NCBI RefSeq assembly: GCF_000443995.1 | Contig: NZ_AUMC01000010.1 | Location: forward strand, 955,198-1,019,197 | Length of the DNA stretch: 64,000 nt | Direction of reading: 5' to 3' | Source of the DNA: Bacteriovorax sp. BAL6_X | GTDB taxonomy: Bacteria; Bdellovibrionota; Bacteriovoracia; Bacteriovoracales; Bacteriovoracaceae | Part shown: piece after piece, positions 16,494 to 25,637 of the stretch | Layout of the letters: each line of letters starts with the position of its first letter | Numbering within the stretch: the first letter of the stretch is position 1 | Notes under the pieces: model-generated | Database searches by the model: none | Told to the model about the DNA's origin: nothing | What the model saw: the letters and a program-made list of their open reading frames with translations, nothing else | Translations under genes and position numbers: made by a program

Positions 16494-17279
16494 GTGAGTG
16501 ATAATATTTTTACAGAAGAGCTTGAATTAAATTATACGGAAGTTGCTCCGGAAATTGATTTTGTAGAGTTTGAAAAGGTTATCACTTCACGTCGTTCTGT
16601 TCGTGTCTTTGGAGATGAGGAAGTACCAGAAGAAGTTGTCCAAAAAGCAATCGAACACGGACTTTTAGCTCCTAATTCTTCAAATCTTCAGCCATGGGAG
16701 TTTCATTGGGTAAGGTCTGAGGATAAAAGAAGTGCTCTTTCTAAAATGTGTTTTGGCCAAAATGGCGCAAAGACTGCAAAGCACTTAATTGTTTGTGTGG
16801 CAAAGACTGGAACTTGGAAGAATAATTGCCAACGCATGCTTGCTTCCCTAGAGGCCACTTCAAAGAAAGATGGTATTGAAGTACCAAATGCCGTAAAAGC
16901 CTATTATAGTAAAATCGCTCCGATGGCCTATGGTTATATGGGTCCATTTGGAATTTTTTCTCCTCTAAAGTGGGCCTTCTATAATACTATTGGCCTCTTC
17001 CAAGTGATCTTTCGTGAACCTATGTTTCCATCTGATTTAAGAACTTGGGCCCATAAGACAACCGCTCTTGCATGTGAAAATATTATGCTCTCTATTCGTG
17101 CTCAGGGTTATGACACTCTTCCTATGGAAGGCTTTGATGCTAAGAGAGTTAAGAAGCTCTTAGGGCTTGGATGTAAGGATCACGTAACAATGATTCTTGG
17201 AGTTGGAAAGAGATCTGCTAAGGGCGTGTATGGCCCTCAGTTTCGTTTTCCAAAAGAAGACTTTATAATTAAACACTAA
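16494..17279 (+). CDS. Nitroreductase family protein
   Basis: This 261-residue flavin-dependent oxidoreductase of the nitroreductase family starts at GTG behind a GGAGA ribosome site. The FMN-phosphate-binding N-terminal motif SRRSVRVFGDEEVPEE (near 32-46) and LLAPNSSNLQPWEFHWV (near 58-74) are the family hallmarks. The C-terminal block (ACENIMLSIRAQGYDTLPMEG, then KKLLGLG and VTMILGVG) completes the fold. The insertion at about 115-165 is longer than in classic NfsB enzymes (about 217 residues). Substrate cannot be inferred; quinones, nitroaromatics or flavin-linked dehalogenation are all known for the family. It is 15 bp downstream of pepN and probably shares its transcript. Confidence 0.9.
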   Translation: MSDNIFTEELELNYTEVAPEIDFVEFEKVITSRRSVRVFGDEEVPEEVVQKAIEHGLLAPNSSNLQPWEFHWVRSEDKRSALSKMCFGQNGAKTAKHLIVCVAKTGTWKNNCQRMLASLEATSKKDGIEVPNAVKAYYSKIAPMAYGYMGPFGIFSPLKWAFYNTIGLFQVIFREPMFPSDLRTWAHKTTALACENIMLSIRAQGYDTLPMEGFDAKRVKKLLGLGCKDHVTMILGVGKRSAKGVYGPQFRFPKEDFIIKH

Positions 17280-17619
17280 GAAGCTCTTTTTACTTTATAC
17301 CTAATTACTTGGAGTCAGCTTTGTCTCAATACTAGAATTAAATGAGTTTTGAGATCAGTTGTTGAATGAACTAAATTAAACTTTAGTGATACTTGATTCT
17401 TATCCATGAATGCACCCAATTAACAGTAGCGAAGATTATCGATATCAAGTTGTAAGTGGCCTTATCCTGCATTTCCATATGATGCCATAACGAATGAGCA
17501 GCGTATGGATTATAATTAATTCTTAATTTAAAATGCTAATGTAAGTTTTCATCATTTGCTCATAATTTAATTGTCACTTAAAATAGTAACTTAGAATTAA
17601 TTACGAAAAGGATTCCCTC
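17280..17619. other. 340-bp intergenic stretch
   Basis: The stretch separates the pepN-nitroreductase pair from a small secreted-protein gene. I see no ORF with a ribosome site, no tRNA-like arm and no strong hairpin with a T run. The only element I can suggest is a candidate promoter near the right end, listed separately. Confidence 0.4.
17556..17584 (+). promoter_or_regulatory. Candidate sigma-70 promoter for the 17620 gene
   Basis: TTGCTC at 17556-17561 and TAAAAT at 17579-17584 are separated by exactly 17 bp in front of the small secreted-protein gene. The -10 matches five of six consensus bases, the -35 only three. Transcription would begin near 17591. Confidence 0.35.
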
Positions 17620-18132
17620 ATGAAGTACATACTAAGTTTACTTATAACTGCAAATCTATTTGCTATAACACCACAGGACCTTTACGGGTGTTTTGAAACA
17701 ATTGAACATAATCAGCAGTCGGTTCCTCATGGGCCAGATTACGAGAGAAATCTTTCGACATATGAAGATTATAGCTTCTCTCGAACATATAAGAATGTAG
17801 AGACAAATCTCGTAGAGCCAATAAATGTTTTCAATTTCTTTACAGGTGTTAGAGATGATGTTTACTACTCATATTCACCAATAATTCTTTTCCAAAACCT
17901 AGGTGAATATAAGTGGGACGAAAATACCCTGAGCTATGAAGTCGACGAAGATATTTATATGTACCGATCTCAAAAAGAGATGTATGAAAAAGTCGATCAT
18001 CGTTTAAAACTATTAGTTGAAAAAGTTGGTCTATACTTTGAGGGCAGTGTTGAACTTAAGTCATATGCTCGACGTATCAATCGCTCGTTTACTTTCAAGC
18101 TTAAGAAAGTTTCTTGTCCTACATCGTACTAA
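17620..18132 (+). CDS. Small secreted protein of unknown function
   Basis: This 170-residue protein has a signal peptide at 1-15 (MKYILSLLITANLFA) and a good ribosome site (AAAGGATT) before the ATG. The mature part is rich in Tyr, Glu and Asp and has two Cys (GCFETIEH near residue 23 and VSCPTSY at the end) that could form one disulfide in the periplasm. Repeated YxxY-type strands suggest a small beta-rich lipocalin-like or stress-type fold, but I do not recognise the family. Its 3' end overlaps the convergent TSUP transporter gene by 14 bp. Confidence 0.72.
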   Translation: MKYILSLLITANLFAITPQDLYGCFETIEHNQQSVPHGPDYERNLSTYEDYSFSRTYKNVETNLVEPINVFNFFTGVRDDVYYSYSPIILFQNLGEYKWDENTLSYEVDEDIYMYRSQKEMYEKVDHRLKLLVEKVGLYFEGSVELKSYARRINRSFTFKLKKVSCPTSY

Positions 18133-18889
18133 TATCGTAAATAGACTTAAATAAAAGGCCCACAAGAACAACATTAAATGCTGTTGTGACTGTGGCCTTA
18201 TTCCCATTGATAACCTGATTCGATCCAAGATAATTTCCGAGAAGTCCCGCAGGTAGCGCAATCGCAACAATCTTCCACATGATGGCACCCTTTATTAGGA
18301 ATGTAATAAAGGCGGCAATATTACTCACGTAATTCATAAATGCCGCATGAGGTGAGGCATCAAGAATATCAAAATGCAGAAAGAACATCATTGAGATGAT
18401 AAGAAATGTTCCCGTTCCTGGACCGAAGAAACCATCGTATCCACCAATAACAAGCCCAATAAGAACTGAGCGAAAGAGAACTTGTATTTTTTCAAGAGGT
18501 GCGTGATCCACTAATTCTCTTTTCTTCTTTAGGTGATTCATAAAGAAAATTATTGGAATGATGAGAATAAGAATATAGACCATATGCTTTGATTCAAGAA
18601 TTGTACTAAGTTGAGCACCAATTAATGAAGCGCTAAATGTCGCGATCGTTGGTGGCAGGATAAATTTAAAGTCAATCTTGCCGCGTTTTATATAGCGAAT
18701 AATTGAAAGAGATTTAGAGATACAAGAAACACACTTATTTGTTCCAAGAAGTAGGTGAGCTGGAACTCCCGTTGCAATATATGTAGGAATTGTAATTAAT
18801 CCGCCACCTCCGGCCATGGAGTCAATAAAACCTGCAAATGTAATGAGTATGAATATTGTAACCGCTTGAACTAATGTGAAATCTTCCAT
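18119..18889 (-). CDS. TauE/SafE (TSUP) family membrane transporter
   Basis: This 256-residue integral membrane protein has about eight hydrophobic helices. It carries the two duplicated TSUP signatures, GFIDSMAGGGGLITIPTYI near the N-terminus and GGYDGFFGPGTGTFLII at about 140-156. The family (TauE/SafE, sulfite exporter-like, formerly DUF81) moves small organosulfur or oxo-anions such as sulfite, sulfoacetate or taurine-derived products across the inner membrane. The substrate here is unknown because no sulfur-metabolism gene adjoins it. Length and topology are normal. It is transcribed leftward 49 bp downstream of an epimerase gene read in the same direction, and overlaps the convergent small secreted-protein gene. 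Confidence 0.9.
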   Translation of the reverse strand: MEDFTLVQAVTIFILITFAGFIDSMAGGGGLITIPTYIATGVPAHLLLGTNKCVSCISKSLSIIRYIKRGKIDFKFILPPTIATFSASLIGAQLSTILESKHMVYILILIIPIIFFMNHLKKKRELVDHAPLEKIQVLFRSVLIGLVIGGYDGFFGPGTGTFLIISMMFFLHFDILDASPHAAFMNYVSNIAAFITFLIKGAIMWKIVAIALPAGLLGNYLGSNQVINGNKATVTTAFNVVLVGLLFKSIYDISTM

Positions 18890-18938
18890 AAGTTGATTAT
18901 GACTCTTTTTGAGATAGAAAGATAGTGGAGGATAAATT

Positions 18939-19871
18939 TTATTCGCTATGGTTTTTTAAAGTATCTCTAAGGGCGGCCTCAAGAAAATTGAATGAGTATT
19001 CAAATCCACATGCTTTAGTCTCTTCACAAGAGACTTTCTGGCTTCCTAGCATAATTTGAGACATCTCACCAAAAATTGTTTTTGCTGCAAATTCAGGTAA
19101 TGGAATAAGTGTTGGGCGATGAAGAACTCTTCCTAGAGTTTGTGTGAAATCAATATTTTCAATTGGGTTAGGAGCAACTCCATTGATGATTTGTTTTTCG
19201 GTATCGTGTTCAATAAGAAAGCGGTAGAGATCACAGAGGTCTCTAATGTGAATCCAGCTCATGTATTGATGTCCATCACCAATGCGTCCTGCAAGTCCAA
19301 GGTTAAAGGCAGGAAGCATTTTTGCCAGTGCACCGCCTTCACTTGAGAGCACTATCCCGACACGAATAATCTTCACATCAACATCTAAATTTTGAATTCT
19401 TAGAGCACTTGATTCCCAGTGTTGGCACACTTCTGCCAAGAAGTCGCTACTTATACTACTATCACTTGTAAGTTCTTCATCTGAGCGGTCACCATAAATA
19501 CCAATGGCAGAAGTACTAACAAACTTTTTGGGAAGAGGAAGCCCTCTTGTTTTAAGCTGTTTTAATTTATCGTGTAGTAAGTTGGTTGCATTTATTCGAG
19601 AATTATATATTTTATCTTTTTTTTCTTCGCTCCAACGAGAGTCTGCGATATTCTCTCCCGCAAGGTTAATAACGGCGTCCACGCCCATTAGAGCGGCCAT
19701 ATCCATTTCACCATTTTCTACATCCCACTTGAAGTACTTGACTTGCTCATTGCCTTGTTTATTAGCTGTATTACGAGTGAGAATACGTACTTCCTCGTGG
19801 CCGTGATCAAGCAAAGATTGCGTTATATTTGTTCCAATAAAGCCTGAACCACCACTAATTAATACTTTCAT
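18939..19871 (-). CDS. TIGR01777-family epimerase (YfcH-like)
   Basis: This 310-residue extended SDR protein has the Rossmann motif SGGSGFIGTNI at 6-16, AVINLAGENIADSRW at about 66-80 (the hallmark of the TIGR01777/YfcH/SDR39U1 group) and a YGDR segment near 130. A C-terminal domain typical of the group (DUF1731) includes MSWIHIRDLCDLY and the P-T-L-I-P-L-P stretch. These proteins bind NADP, and their physiological reaction is not established; a sulA-type name from cyanobacteria reflects a cell-division phenotype. It lies upstream of the TSUP transporter in the same orientation, with no clear functional link. Length is normal for the family. Confidence 0.9.
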   Translation of the reverse strand: MKVLISGGSGFIGTNITQSLLDHGHEEVRILTRNTANKQGNEQVKYFKWDVENGEMDMAALMGVDAVINLAGENIADSRWSEEKKDKIYNSRINATNLLHDKLKQLKTRGLPLPKKFVSTSAIGIYGDRSDEELTSDSSISSDFLAEVCQHWESSALRIQNLDVDVKIIRVGIVLSSEGGALAKMLPAFNLGLAGRIGDGHQYMSWIHIRDLCDLYRFLIEHDTEKQIINGVAPNPIENIDFTQTLGRVLHRPTLIPLPEFAAKTIFGEMSQIMLGSQKVSCEETKACGFEYSFNFLEAALRDTLKNHSE

Positions 19872-19965
19872 GTTTTTAGTATATGGATGAAATGTGAAGA
19901 ATTTATATGCGAAGTATGAGTAGGTATCACGAATTTCGTAATACCCACTCTTTAGAATAGTTTAA

Positions 19966-20991
19966 TTAAAGATTGATCGATTTCCCATCAGACTTAAGGT
20001 CACGACAAGCTTGTGCAATACGTTCAGTCATTGCGGCTTCCGCTTTCTTCATCCAAGCTCTTGGGTCGTATTGCTTCTTATTTCCAACTTCGCCTTCGAT
20101 TTTTAGCATTTCATCGTAGTGCTTGAACATGTGGTCAACCACTGGGCGAGAGTAAGCATATTGAGTATCAGTATCGATATTCATTTTCACAACACCGTAT
20201 CCAAGTGTTTCGTGAATTTCTGATAGCTCACTACCAGAACCGCCATGGAATACAAGCCAATTTTCAGCGTCGGCTCCAAGCTCTGCTGTTACGGCCGCTT
20301 GTCCGTCTTTTAGTACTTGTGGACGAAGTTTAACGTTACCTGGCTTATAGACTCCATGAACATTACCAAAAGTTGCTGCGTACATGAATTTTCCAAGAGG
20401 GCGAAGTGCTTTTGTTACTTCAACCATTTCCTCTGGAGTTGTATATAGTTTATCTGCTGGTGTATCTTCATTATTAACACCATCTTCTTCACCACCAACA
20501 ACACCAGTTTCAATCTCAAGAATAATTTCACTCTTAGCACATCTTTCTAAAAGCTTTTTGCTCATTTCAATATTTTCTTTCGTCGGTAAAACTGAACCAT
20601 CAAACATATGTGAGTGGAAAAGGTTAGGCTGGCCAGCAGCACGTCTCTTCTCAGTTTCTTCAATTAGAGGAATAAGGAAGCTATCAACTTTTTCAGGATG
20701 ACAGTGGTCTGTGTGAAGCGCAATAAGAATATCATACTTAGCTGCTACAAGGTGAACGTGTTGAGCAAGTGAGATTGCTCCTAAGACTTCATCCTTTAGG
20801 GCCTGTCCTGAAGCAAATGAACCACCACCAGTTGAAACTTGGATAATTCCATCAGACTTCATATCAGCGAAGGCCTTAATGGCAGCATTTGCTGTTGAAG
20901 TAGAAGTTACGTTAATGGCCGGATAAGCATATCCACCTTTCTTTGCGCTGTCTAACATATCGCAGTATTGTTCATAAGTAGCTATTGGCAT
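19966..20991 (-). CDS. fbaA: Class II fructose-bisphosphate aldolase
   Basis: This 341-residue zinc-dependent aldolase splits fructose 1,6-bisphosphate into glyceraldehyde-3-phosphate and dihydroxyacetone phosphate in glycolysis, and works in reverse in gluconeogenesis. It shows AYPAINVTSTSTANA at the start, the zinc and catalytic segment ALHTDHCHPE (near 90-99), ETGVVGGEEDGV (near 163), FGNVHGVYKPG with a zinc His (near 210) and the phosphate-binding VFHGGSGS (near 248) followed by KMNIDTDTQYA. The long FbaA (class IIA) form is indicated. It is monocistronic by context and diverges from ade with 58 bp between the starts, so the two promoters must overlap or abut there. Confidence 0.94.
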   Translation of the reverse strand: MPIATYEQYCDMLDSAKKGGYAYPAINVTSTSTANAAIKAFADMKSDGIIQVSTGGGSFASGQALKDEVLGAISLAQHVHLVAAKYDILIALHTDHCHPEKVDSFLIPLIEETEKRRAAGQPNLFHSHMFDGSVLPTKENIEMSKKLLERCAKSEIILEIETGVVGGEEDGVNNEDTPADKLYTTPEEMVEVTKALRPLGKFMYAATFGNVHGVYKPGNVKLRPQVLKDGQAAVTAELGADAENWLVFHGGSGSELSEIHETLGYGVVKMNIDTDTQYAYSRPVVDHMFKHYDEMLKIEGEVGNKKQYDPRAWMKKAEAAMTERIAQACRDLKSDGKSINL

Positions 20992-21049
20992 CCAGTGCTC
21001 CTTTTAGTTATAGTAAGATTAAGATTCCACAATATTATAGAGGTCAAAG

Positions 21050-22813
21050 ATGTCACTTGCAAATAAGGAAACACAAAAATTATCACCTGAGGAACTAAGA
21101 GAAGTTTTGAAAACGGCTCGCGGTGATGGTGAGATTGATTTACTTATTAAGAATGTAAAGATTCTCGACCTTGTTAACGGGGAAGTTGTTGAGAGCTCAA
21201 TTGCCATTTCAGGTAAAACCATTGCAGGAATTGGAAAAGAATACGATGAACAACCTGCTAAACGTATTTACGATGCGCAGGGGGCAACTGCTGTACCGGG
21301 CTTCATCGACGGTCACTTACATATTGAATCTTCAATGATGCATCCATTTGAGTTTGAAAGACTGACTCTACCTCTTGGGACAACTACGGCCATTTGTGAC
21401 CCGCATGAGATTACAAATGTTATGGGAGACCGAGGTTTTTCTTGGTTTCTAAGATGTAGTGAGCTTATGGATCAAAATCTCTTTGTTCAGGTGAGCTCTT
21501 GTATCCCGGCCCTTCCTGGTTTTGAAACAAATGGCGGGCAATTCGATATTATCGACATGAAGAAATATAAAGAACACCCACGTGTTCTTGGGCTTGCTGA
21601 AATGATGAATTTTCCAGGCGTCATAAATGGTGTAGAAGGAGTTCTTGAAAAAGTTGAAGAATTTGCAGAGCTTAATCTTGATGGCCACTCACCAATGCTT
21701 CGTGGAAAGCAGTTAAATGCTTATATCGCGGCAGGAATTCAAAATTGTCACGAGACAATTTTTGCAGATGAAGCAAAGGAGAAACTTCAAAAGGGAATGG
21801 GACTTATCATTCGTGAAGGCTCTGTTGCTAAGAATTTAAAGACTCTTGCTCCTGTTGTTAATGAATTTAATTCTTGTCAGTGCCTCTTATGTACAGACGA
21901 TAGAAACCCATATGAAATTTTTAATGAAGGTCATATTAATTATATGATTAGAAAAATGATCAATGAGCTAGGGACTCCAGCCCACATCGCCTATAGGCTT
22001 TCAAGCTTCTCAGCGGCCAAGCACTTTGGTCTAAAGAAGTTAGGGTTAATCGCCCCAGGTAAACAAGCTGATATCGTGCTTGTTGGAAAGCTTGAAGATG
22101 TTGATGTGAAAGAAGTTTTCAAGAAAGGAAAGCTTGTAAGTGAATTAGATCTTCCATCAAAAGTTTCTGAGAAACTAGATGAGTCTCGACCTCCAAAAGA
22201 AAATACAATCAAGAGAAATTTCTTAGCACCAACTGATTTTAATTATGATCTGAGCGTTGGGACTTATAATGTGATGGAAATTGTAAAAGATGAAATCATC
22301 ACAAATCACCTTAAAGTAAAGTTTGATGGTGAAGATTTTGAACAAGACGATATTTCATATATCACTGTTATTGAAAGATACGGCCAAAATAGAAAGCCTA
22401 GCCTAGGTCTTGTTAAAGGGATGGGCCTTACTCGTGGTGCGATTGCTTCGAGTGTTGCTCACGATTCTCACAATATTGTTGTCATCGGAAAAACTCCACA
22501 GGATATCGCAACTGCCGCAAATGAGGTCATTGAAAATGCAGGTGGTTTCTGTGTTGTTGATAAGGGGAGAGTAACAGCTTCTCTGTCTCTTCCGATTGCT
22601 GGTCTTTTGAGCCTAGAATCTGCTGAGACAATCAATGAAGGAATCATTCAGTTAAAAGCTGCCTGTAAAGAAATTGAAGTGGCCGTAAGTGAGCCTTTCA
22701 TTCAGATGGCATTCTTAGCTCTTCCTGTAATCCCTACCCTTAAGATTACAGATATGGGACTTGTGGATGTGACAAAATTCGAATTTATTGATCTAAAATG
22801 TGAAGAAGCTTAA
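21050..22813 (+). CDS. ade: Adenine deaminase
   Basis: This 587-residue amidohydrolase converts adenine to hypoxanthine and ammonia in purine salvage. Its layout is an N-terminal beta subdomain (about 30-85), the metal-binding GFIDGHLHIESSMMHP (near 85-100) and a TIM-barrel with TTAICDPHEITNV (near 116) and DGHSP (near 210). A catalytic-loop TDDRNPYEI segment lies near 283, and a C-terminal domain contains VAHDSHNIVVIG (near 470), which is specific to the Ade family. The length is typical (about 570-600). The ATG follows GAGGTCAAAG. The last 14 bases overlap a small membrane-protein gene, so the two are probably translationally coupled. Purine salvage fits an organism that scavenges host or prey nucleobases. 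Confidence 0.94.
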   Translation: MSLANKETQKLSPEELREVLKTARGDGEIDLLIKNVKILDLVNGEVVESSIAISGKTIAGIGKEYDEQPAKRIYDAQGATAVPGFIDGHLHIESSMMHPFEFERLTLPLGTTTAICDPHEITNVMGDRGFSWFLRCSELMDQNLFVQVSSCIPALPGFETNGGQFDIIDMKKYKEHPRVLGLAEMMNFPGVINGVEGVLEKVEEFAELNLDGHSPMLRGKQLNAYIAAGIQNCHETIFADEAKEKLQKGMGLIIREGSVAKNLKTLAPVVNEFNSCQCLLCTDDRNPYEIFNEGHINYMIRKMINELGTPAHIAYRLSSFSAAKHFGLKKLGLIAPGKQADIVLVGKLEDVDVKEVFKKGKLVSELDLPSKVSEKLDESRPPKENTIKRNFLAPTDFNYDLSVGTYNVMEIVKDEIITNHLKVKFDGEDFEQDDISYITVIERYGQNRKPSLGLVKGMGLTRGAIASSVAHDSHNIVVIGKTPQDIATAANEVIENAGGFCVVDKGRVTASLSLPIAGLLSLESAETINEGIIQLKAACKEIEVAVSEPFIQMAFLALPVIPTLKITDMGLVDVTKFEFIDLKCEEA

Positions 22814-23306
22814 TAAAATTTGGGAATTAATTCCTGGTTGGTTATTTCTTACAATCATAGTGGGAGTCGCAGTTATATTCTTAAACCCAATAATGGAGAT
22901 ATTGCAAAAAAGAGTCGTTCAAGTAGAACAAGATAAGCTGAGAAACGATGCGGATAAGATATGTTTTAGTGACAATTTTTCTCGTGGACGTCAACTTCAG
23001 GGGTGTCTTGACGGCAGAAAACTTGCCAAGTTAGACAATAAAAAACAGCTAGAGTTAAAGTATATTGAACACCTATGCGCCATCGATGATGCTTCTTCAT
23101 GCTATGAGTTAAGCCAGATCAAAAAAAAATTATTATCGCTAAGCGATTACAAAAGCCTATTAAATAGGGCCTGTCGGCAAGGTCGCGGTGGAGATATGCT
23201 GGCGTGTGGAAAGCTTGGGAAGTTGATTAAGTCTGAATCCCCTGTACTTTCAAAAAAATACCAAGACTACGCTTGCGCAACTGGTCATAAAAAGTATTGT
23301 CTTTAG
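22800..23306 (+). CDS. Small membrane-anchored Cys-rich protein
   Basis: This 168-residue protein starts at GTG inside the end of ade (14-bp overlap). It has one N-terminal transmembrane helix at about 13-34 (IPGWLFLTIIVGVAVIFLNPIM). A soluble remainder has regularly spaced Cys residues: CFSDNFSRGRQLQGC, CAIDDASSCYELS, ACRQGRGGDMLACGKLG and YACATGHKKYC. Pairs of Cys at Sel1-repeat-like spacing suggest three or four disulfide-bridged helical hairpins in the periplasm, as in HcpA-type Sel1 proteins, though the consensus is degenerate. Its link to adenine deaminase is only positional, and the function is unknown. Confidence 0.72.
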   Translation: MKKLNKIWELIPGWLFLTIIVGVAVIFLNPIMEILQKRVVQVEQDKLRNDADKICFSDNFSRGRQLQGCLDGRKLAKLDNKKQLELKYIEHLCAIDDASSCYELSQIKKKLLSLSDYKSLLNRACRQGRGGDMLACGKLGKLIKSESPVLSKKYQDYACATGHKKYCL

Positions 23307-23403
23307 TTACGACAGCGCCACTATTTCTTTCCAATTCCGTTAAATTATGGTTAAATTCCGTTTCACTTAAGATTTATAACTAGATGAAAATACGAGGTTG
23401 ATA

Positions 23404-25455
23404 ATGGCAACTGTTCTTAAGCCTAAGAAAAAGTACACTTGGAAAAACACAGATAAAGCAACACTTAAGCAGTGGTATGAACTACTGAGCCTTGGACGTA
23501 TGTTAGATGATCGTGCGCCAAACTATCTTAAGCAAGCAATTGGTTGGTCTTACCACGCTCCATATGCTGGACACGATGGAATCCAACTAGCAATCGGTCA
23601 AACTTTCGAACTTGGAAAGGATCACTTATTTCCATACTACCGTGATATGTTAACGGCATTCTCAGCGGGACTTTCTGCAGAAGAGATCCTATTAAATGGT
23701 ATCTCTAAAGCAACTGACCTTGCTTCTGGCGGACGTCACATGTCTAACCACTTTGCAAAGCCGGAGTGGAATATTCATAACGTATCTTCTTGTACTGGTA
23801 ACCACACGCTACACGCTGTAGGGACTGCTAGAGCATTTAATCGTTATAAGCACGATGGTGTTGTTTACTCTTCACAAGGTGAGTCTTCAGTTTCTGAAGG
23901 TTACTGTTATGAAGCAATTAACGGAGCTTCTCGTGAGAAACTTCCAGTTGTATTCGTATTCCAAGATAATGGTTACGGAATTTCTGTTCCTAAATGTGAT
24001 CAAACAGCTAACGAGTACGTTGCTGATAACTTCACAGGTTTCCTAAACCTTCACATCATTCATTGTGATGGTAAAGATATCTTTGATTCAATGAATGCTA
24101 TGGCAACAGCTAGAGAGATTGCGGCAACTCAACAAGAGCCTGTAATCGTTCACGCTCGTTGTGTACGTATTCACTCTCACTCTAACTCTGATAAGCATGA
24201 GCTTTATCGTTCAGAAGAAGAAAGAGCAGAAGCGGCAGCACAGGACCCATTGGTAGCGTTTAGAAAAGATCTTGTTAAGAATAAGATCTTCACTGAAGCA
24301 GAGCTTGATGAAATGGATGCAGTTGCTAAAGCTGAGCTTCTAGAAGCTCACAAGAAAGCGATGAAAGCTCCAAATCCAACTCCTGAGTCAATCTTTGACT
24401 TCGTACTTCCTGAGCCACATAAGCCGGAGAAGTATGTTGATGGGACTCACAACGAGTCTGGTGAAGAGATGAAATTCATCGATGCAATCAATGGACAACT
24501 TAAGAAAGAATTCAGACATAACCCAAATACTTTCATTTGGGGACAAGATATGGCCAATAAAGACAAGGGTGGTATCTTTAACGTTTCTAAAGGTATGCAA
24601 CAAGAATTCGGAAAAGATCGTGTATTTAACGGTCCAATCGCTGAAGACTATATCCTTGGTACGGCAAATGGTTTTTCACGTTTCAATAAAGACATCAGAG
24701 TTGTTGTTGAAGGTGCAGAATTCGCTGACTACTTCTGGCCAGCAATGGAGCAATACGTAGAGTGTTCTCACGATTACTGGAGATCAAATGGTGCATTCGC
24801 TCCAAATATCCTAATCAGACTTGCTTCTGGTGGATATATTGGTGGAGGTCTTTACCACTCTCAAAACCTTGAAGGTAACCTTGCTGGTATCCCTGGTGTA
24901 CGTATTGTATGCCCAGCTTTCGCTGACGATGCTGCTGGTCTTCTAAGAACGGCAATGAGAAGTGAAGGGCCAACTCTATACTTAGAGCCAAAATCGCTAT
25001 ACAACGCTAAACAAGCAATGACTGTTGTACCAGAGGATTTTGAGGTACCATTTGGTAAGTGTCGTGTAAGAAGAGAAGGAACTGATCTTTCTATCATTAC
25101 TTACGGAAATACTGTTCACCACTCACTTGAAGCAGCTGAAAAGCTTGCGGCACAAGGTTATAGTGTAGAGGTTGTTGACCTAAGATCAATTGCTCCTCTG
25201 GATGAAGAAGGTGTTCTTGCTTCAATTAAGAAAACAAATAGAGCACTAGTTGTTCACGAAGATAAGGTATTTGGTGGATTCGGTGGTGAAGTAGCTGCCA
25301 TGATCAATGATAAAGGATTTGAGCTTCTAGATGCTCCAGTTCAACGTGTTGGTTCGACTTTCACTCCTGTTGGTTTCAACAGAATCCTTGAAAAAGCTGT
25401 TCTTCCTAACACTGAGCGTGTTGTAGAAGCTGCTCTTAAAGTTCTTAATTATTAA
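23404..25455 (+). CDS. 2-oxoacid dehydrogenase E1 component, alpha and beta subunits fused
   Basis: This 683-residue thiamin-diphosphate enzyme starts at the ATG at 23404, which has GAGG at 23394-23397; an in-frame TTG at 23398 is too close to that site. Residues about 1-330 are the E1-alpha half with the thiamin-binding segment GESSVSEGYCYEA and QDNGYGIS. Residues about 355-683 are the E1-beta half (FNGPIAEDYILGTANGFS, GGEVAAMI and the C-terminal transketolase fold). Such fusions occur in branched-chain or generic 2-oxoacid dehydrogenases, for example in Bacteroidota. It would decarboxylate a 2-oxoacid and acylate the E2 lipoyl group. No E2 or E3 gene lies alongside. A strong terminator follows. 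Branched-chain versus pyruvate specificity cannot be read. Confidence 0.88.
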   Translation: MATVLKPKKKYTWKNTDKATLKQWYELLSLGRMLDDRAPNYLKQAIGWSYHAPYAGHDGIQLAIGQTFELGKDHLFPYYRDMLTAFSAGLSAEEILLNGISKATDLASGGRHMSNHFAKPEWNIHNVSSCTGNHTLHAVGTARAFNRYKHDGVVYSSQGESSVSEGYCYEAINGASREKLPVVFVFQDNGYGISVPKCDQTANEYVADNFTGFLNLHIIHCDGKDIFDSMNAMATAREIAATQQEPVIVHARCVRIHSHSNSDKHELYRSEEERAEAAAQDPLVAFRKDLVKNKIFTEAELDEMDAVAKAELLEAHKKAMKAPNPTPESIFDFVLPEPHKPEKYVDGTHNESGEEMKFIDAINGQLKKEFRHNPNTFIWGQDMANKDKGGIFNVSKGMQQEFGKDRVFNGPIAEDYILGTANGFSRFNKDIRVVVEGAEFADYFWPAMEQYVECSHDYWRSNGAFAPNILIRLASGGYIGGGLYHSQNLEGNLAGIPGVRIVCPAFADDAAGLLRTAMRSEGPTLYLEPKSLYNAKQAMTVVPEDFEVPFGKCRVRREGTDLSIITYGNTVHHSLEAAEKLAAQGYSVEVVDLRSIAPLDEEGVLASIKKTNRALVVHEDKVFGGFGGEVAAMINDKGFELLDAPVQRVGSTFTPVGFNRILEKAVLPNTERVVEAALKVLNY

Positions 25456-25477
25456 TTACTTTTTAAATTTATAGAGG

Positions 25478-25505
25478 AAAGGCCTGCACTATGCAGGCCT
25501 TTTTT
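25478..25505 (+). terminator. Rho-independent terminator after the E1 gene
   Basis: An 11-bp perfect stem, AAAGGCCTGCA (25478-25488) with TGCAGGCCTTT (25492-25502), closes a 3-nt loop and runs into a T tract to 25505. The A-run on the left arm gives it some bidirectional character. Confidence 0.92.
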
Positions 25506-25637
25506 GTAAGAAATACATACCTTCTATTTCAATAATGAAATTTCACCATCTCATTCTGGGATAAAATTCAAAATTCTCCATATCTATTAGAAAAAGCCAC
25601 ATCACAAAATATCAGAACTTTTGACATGGAGATATAT

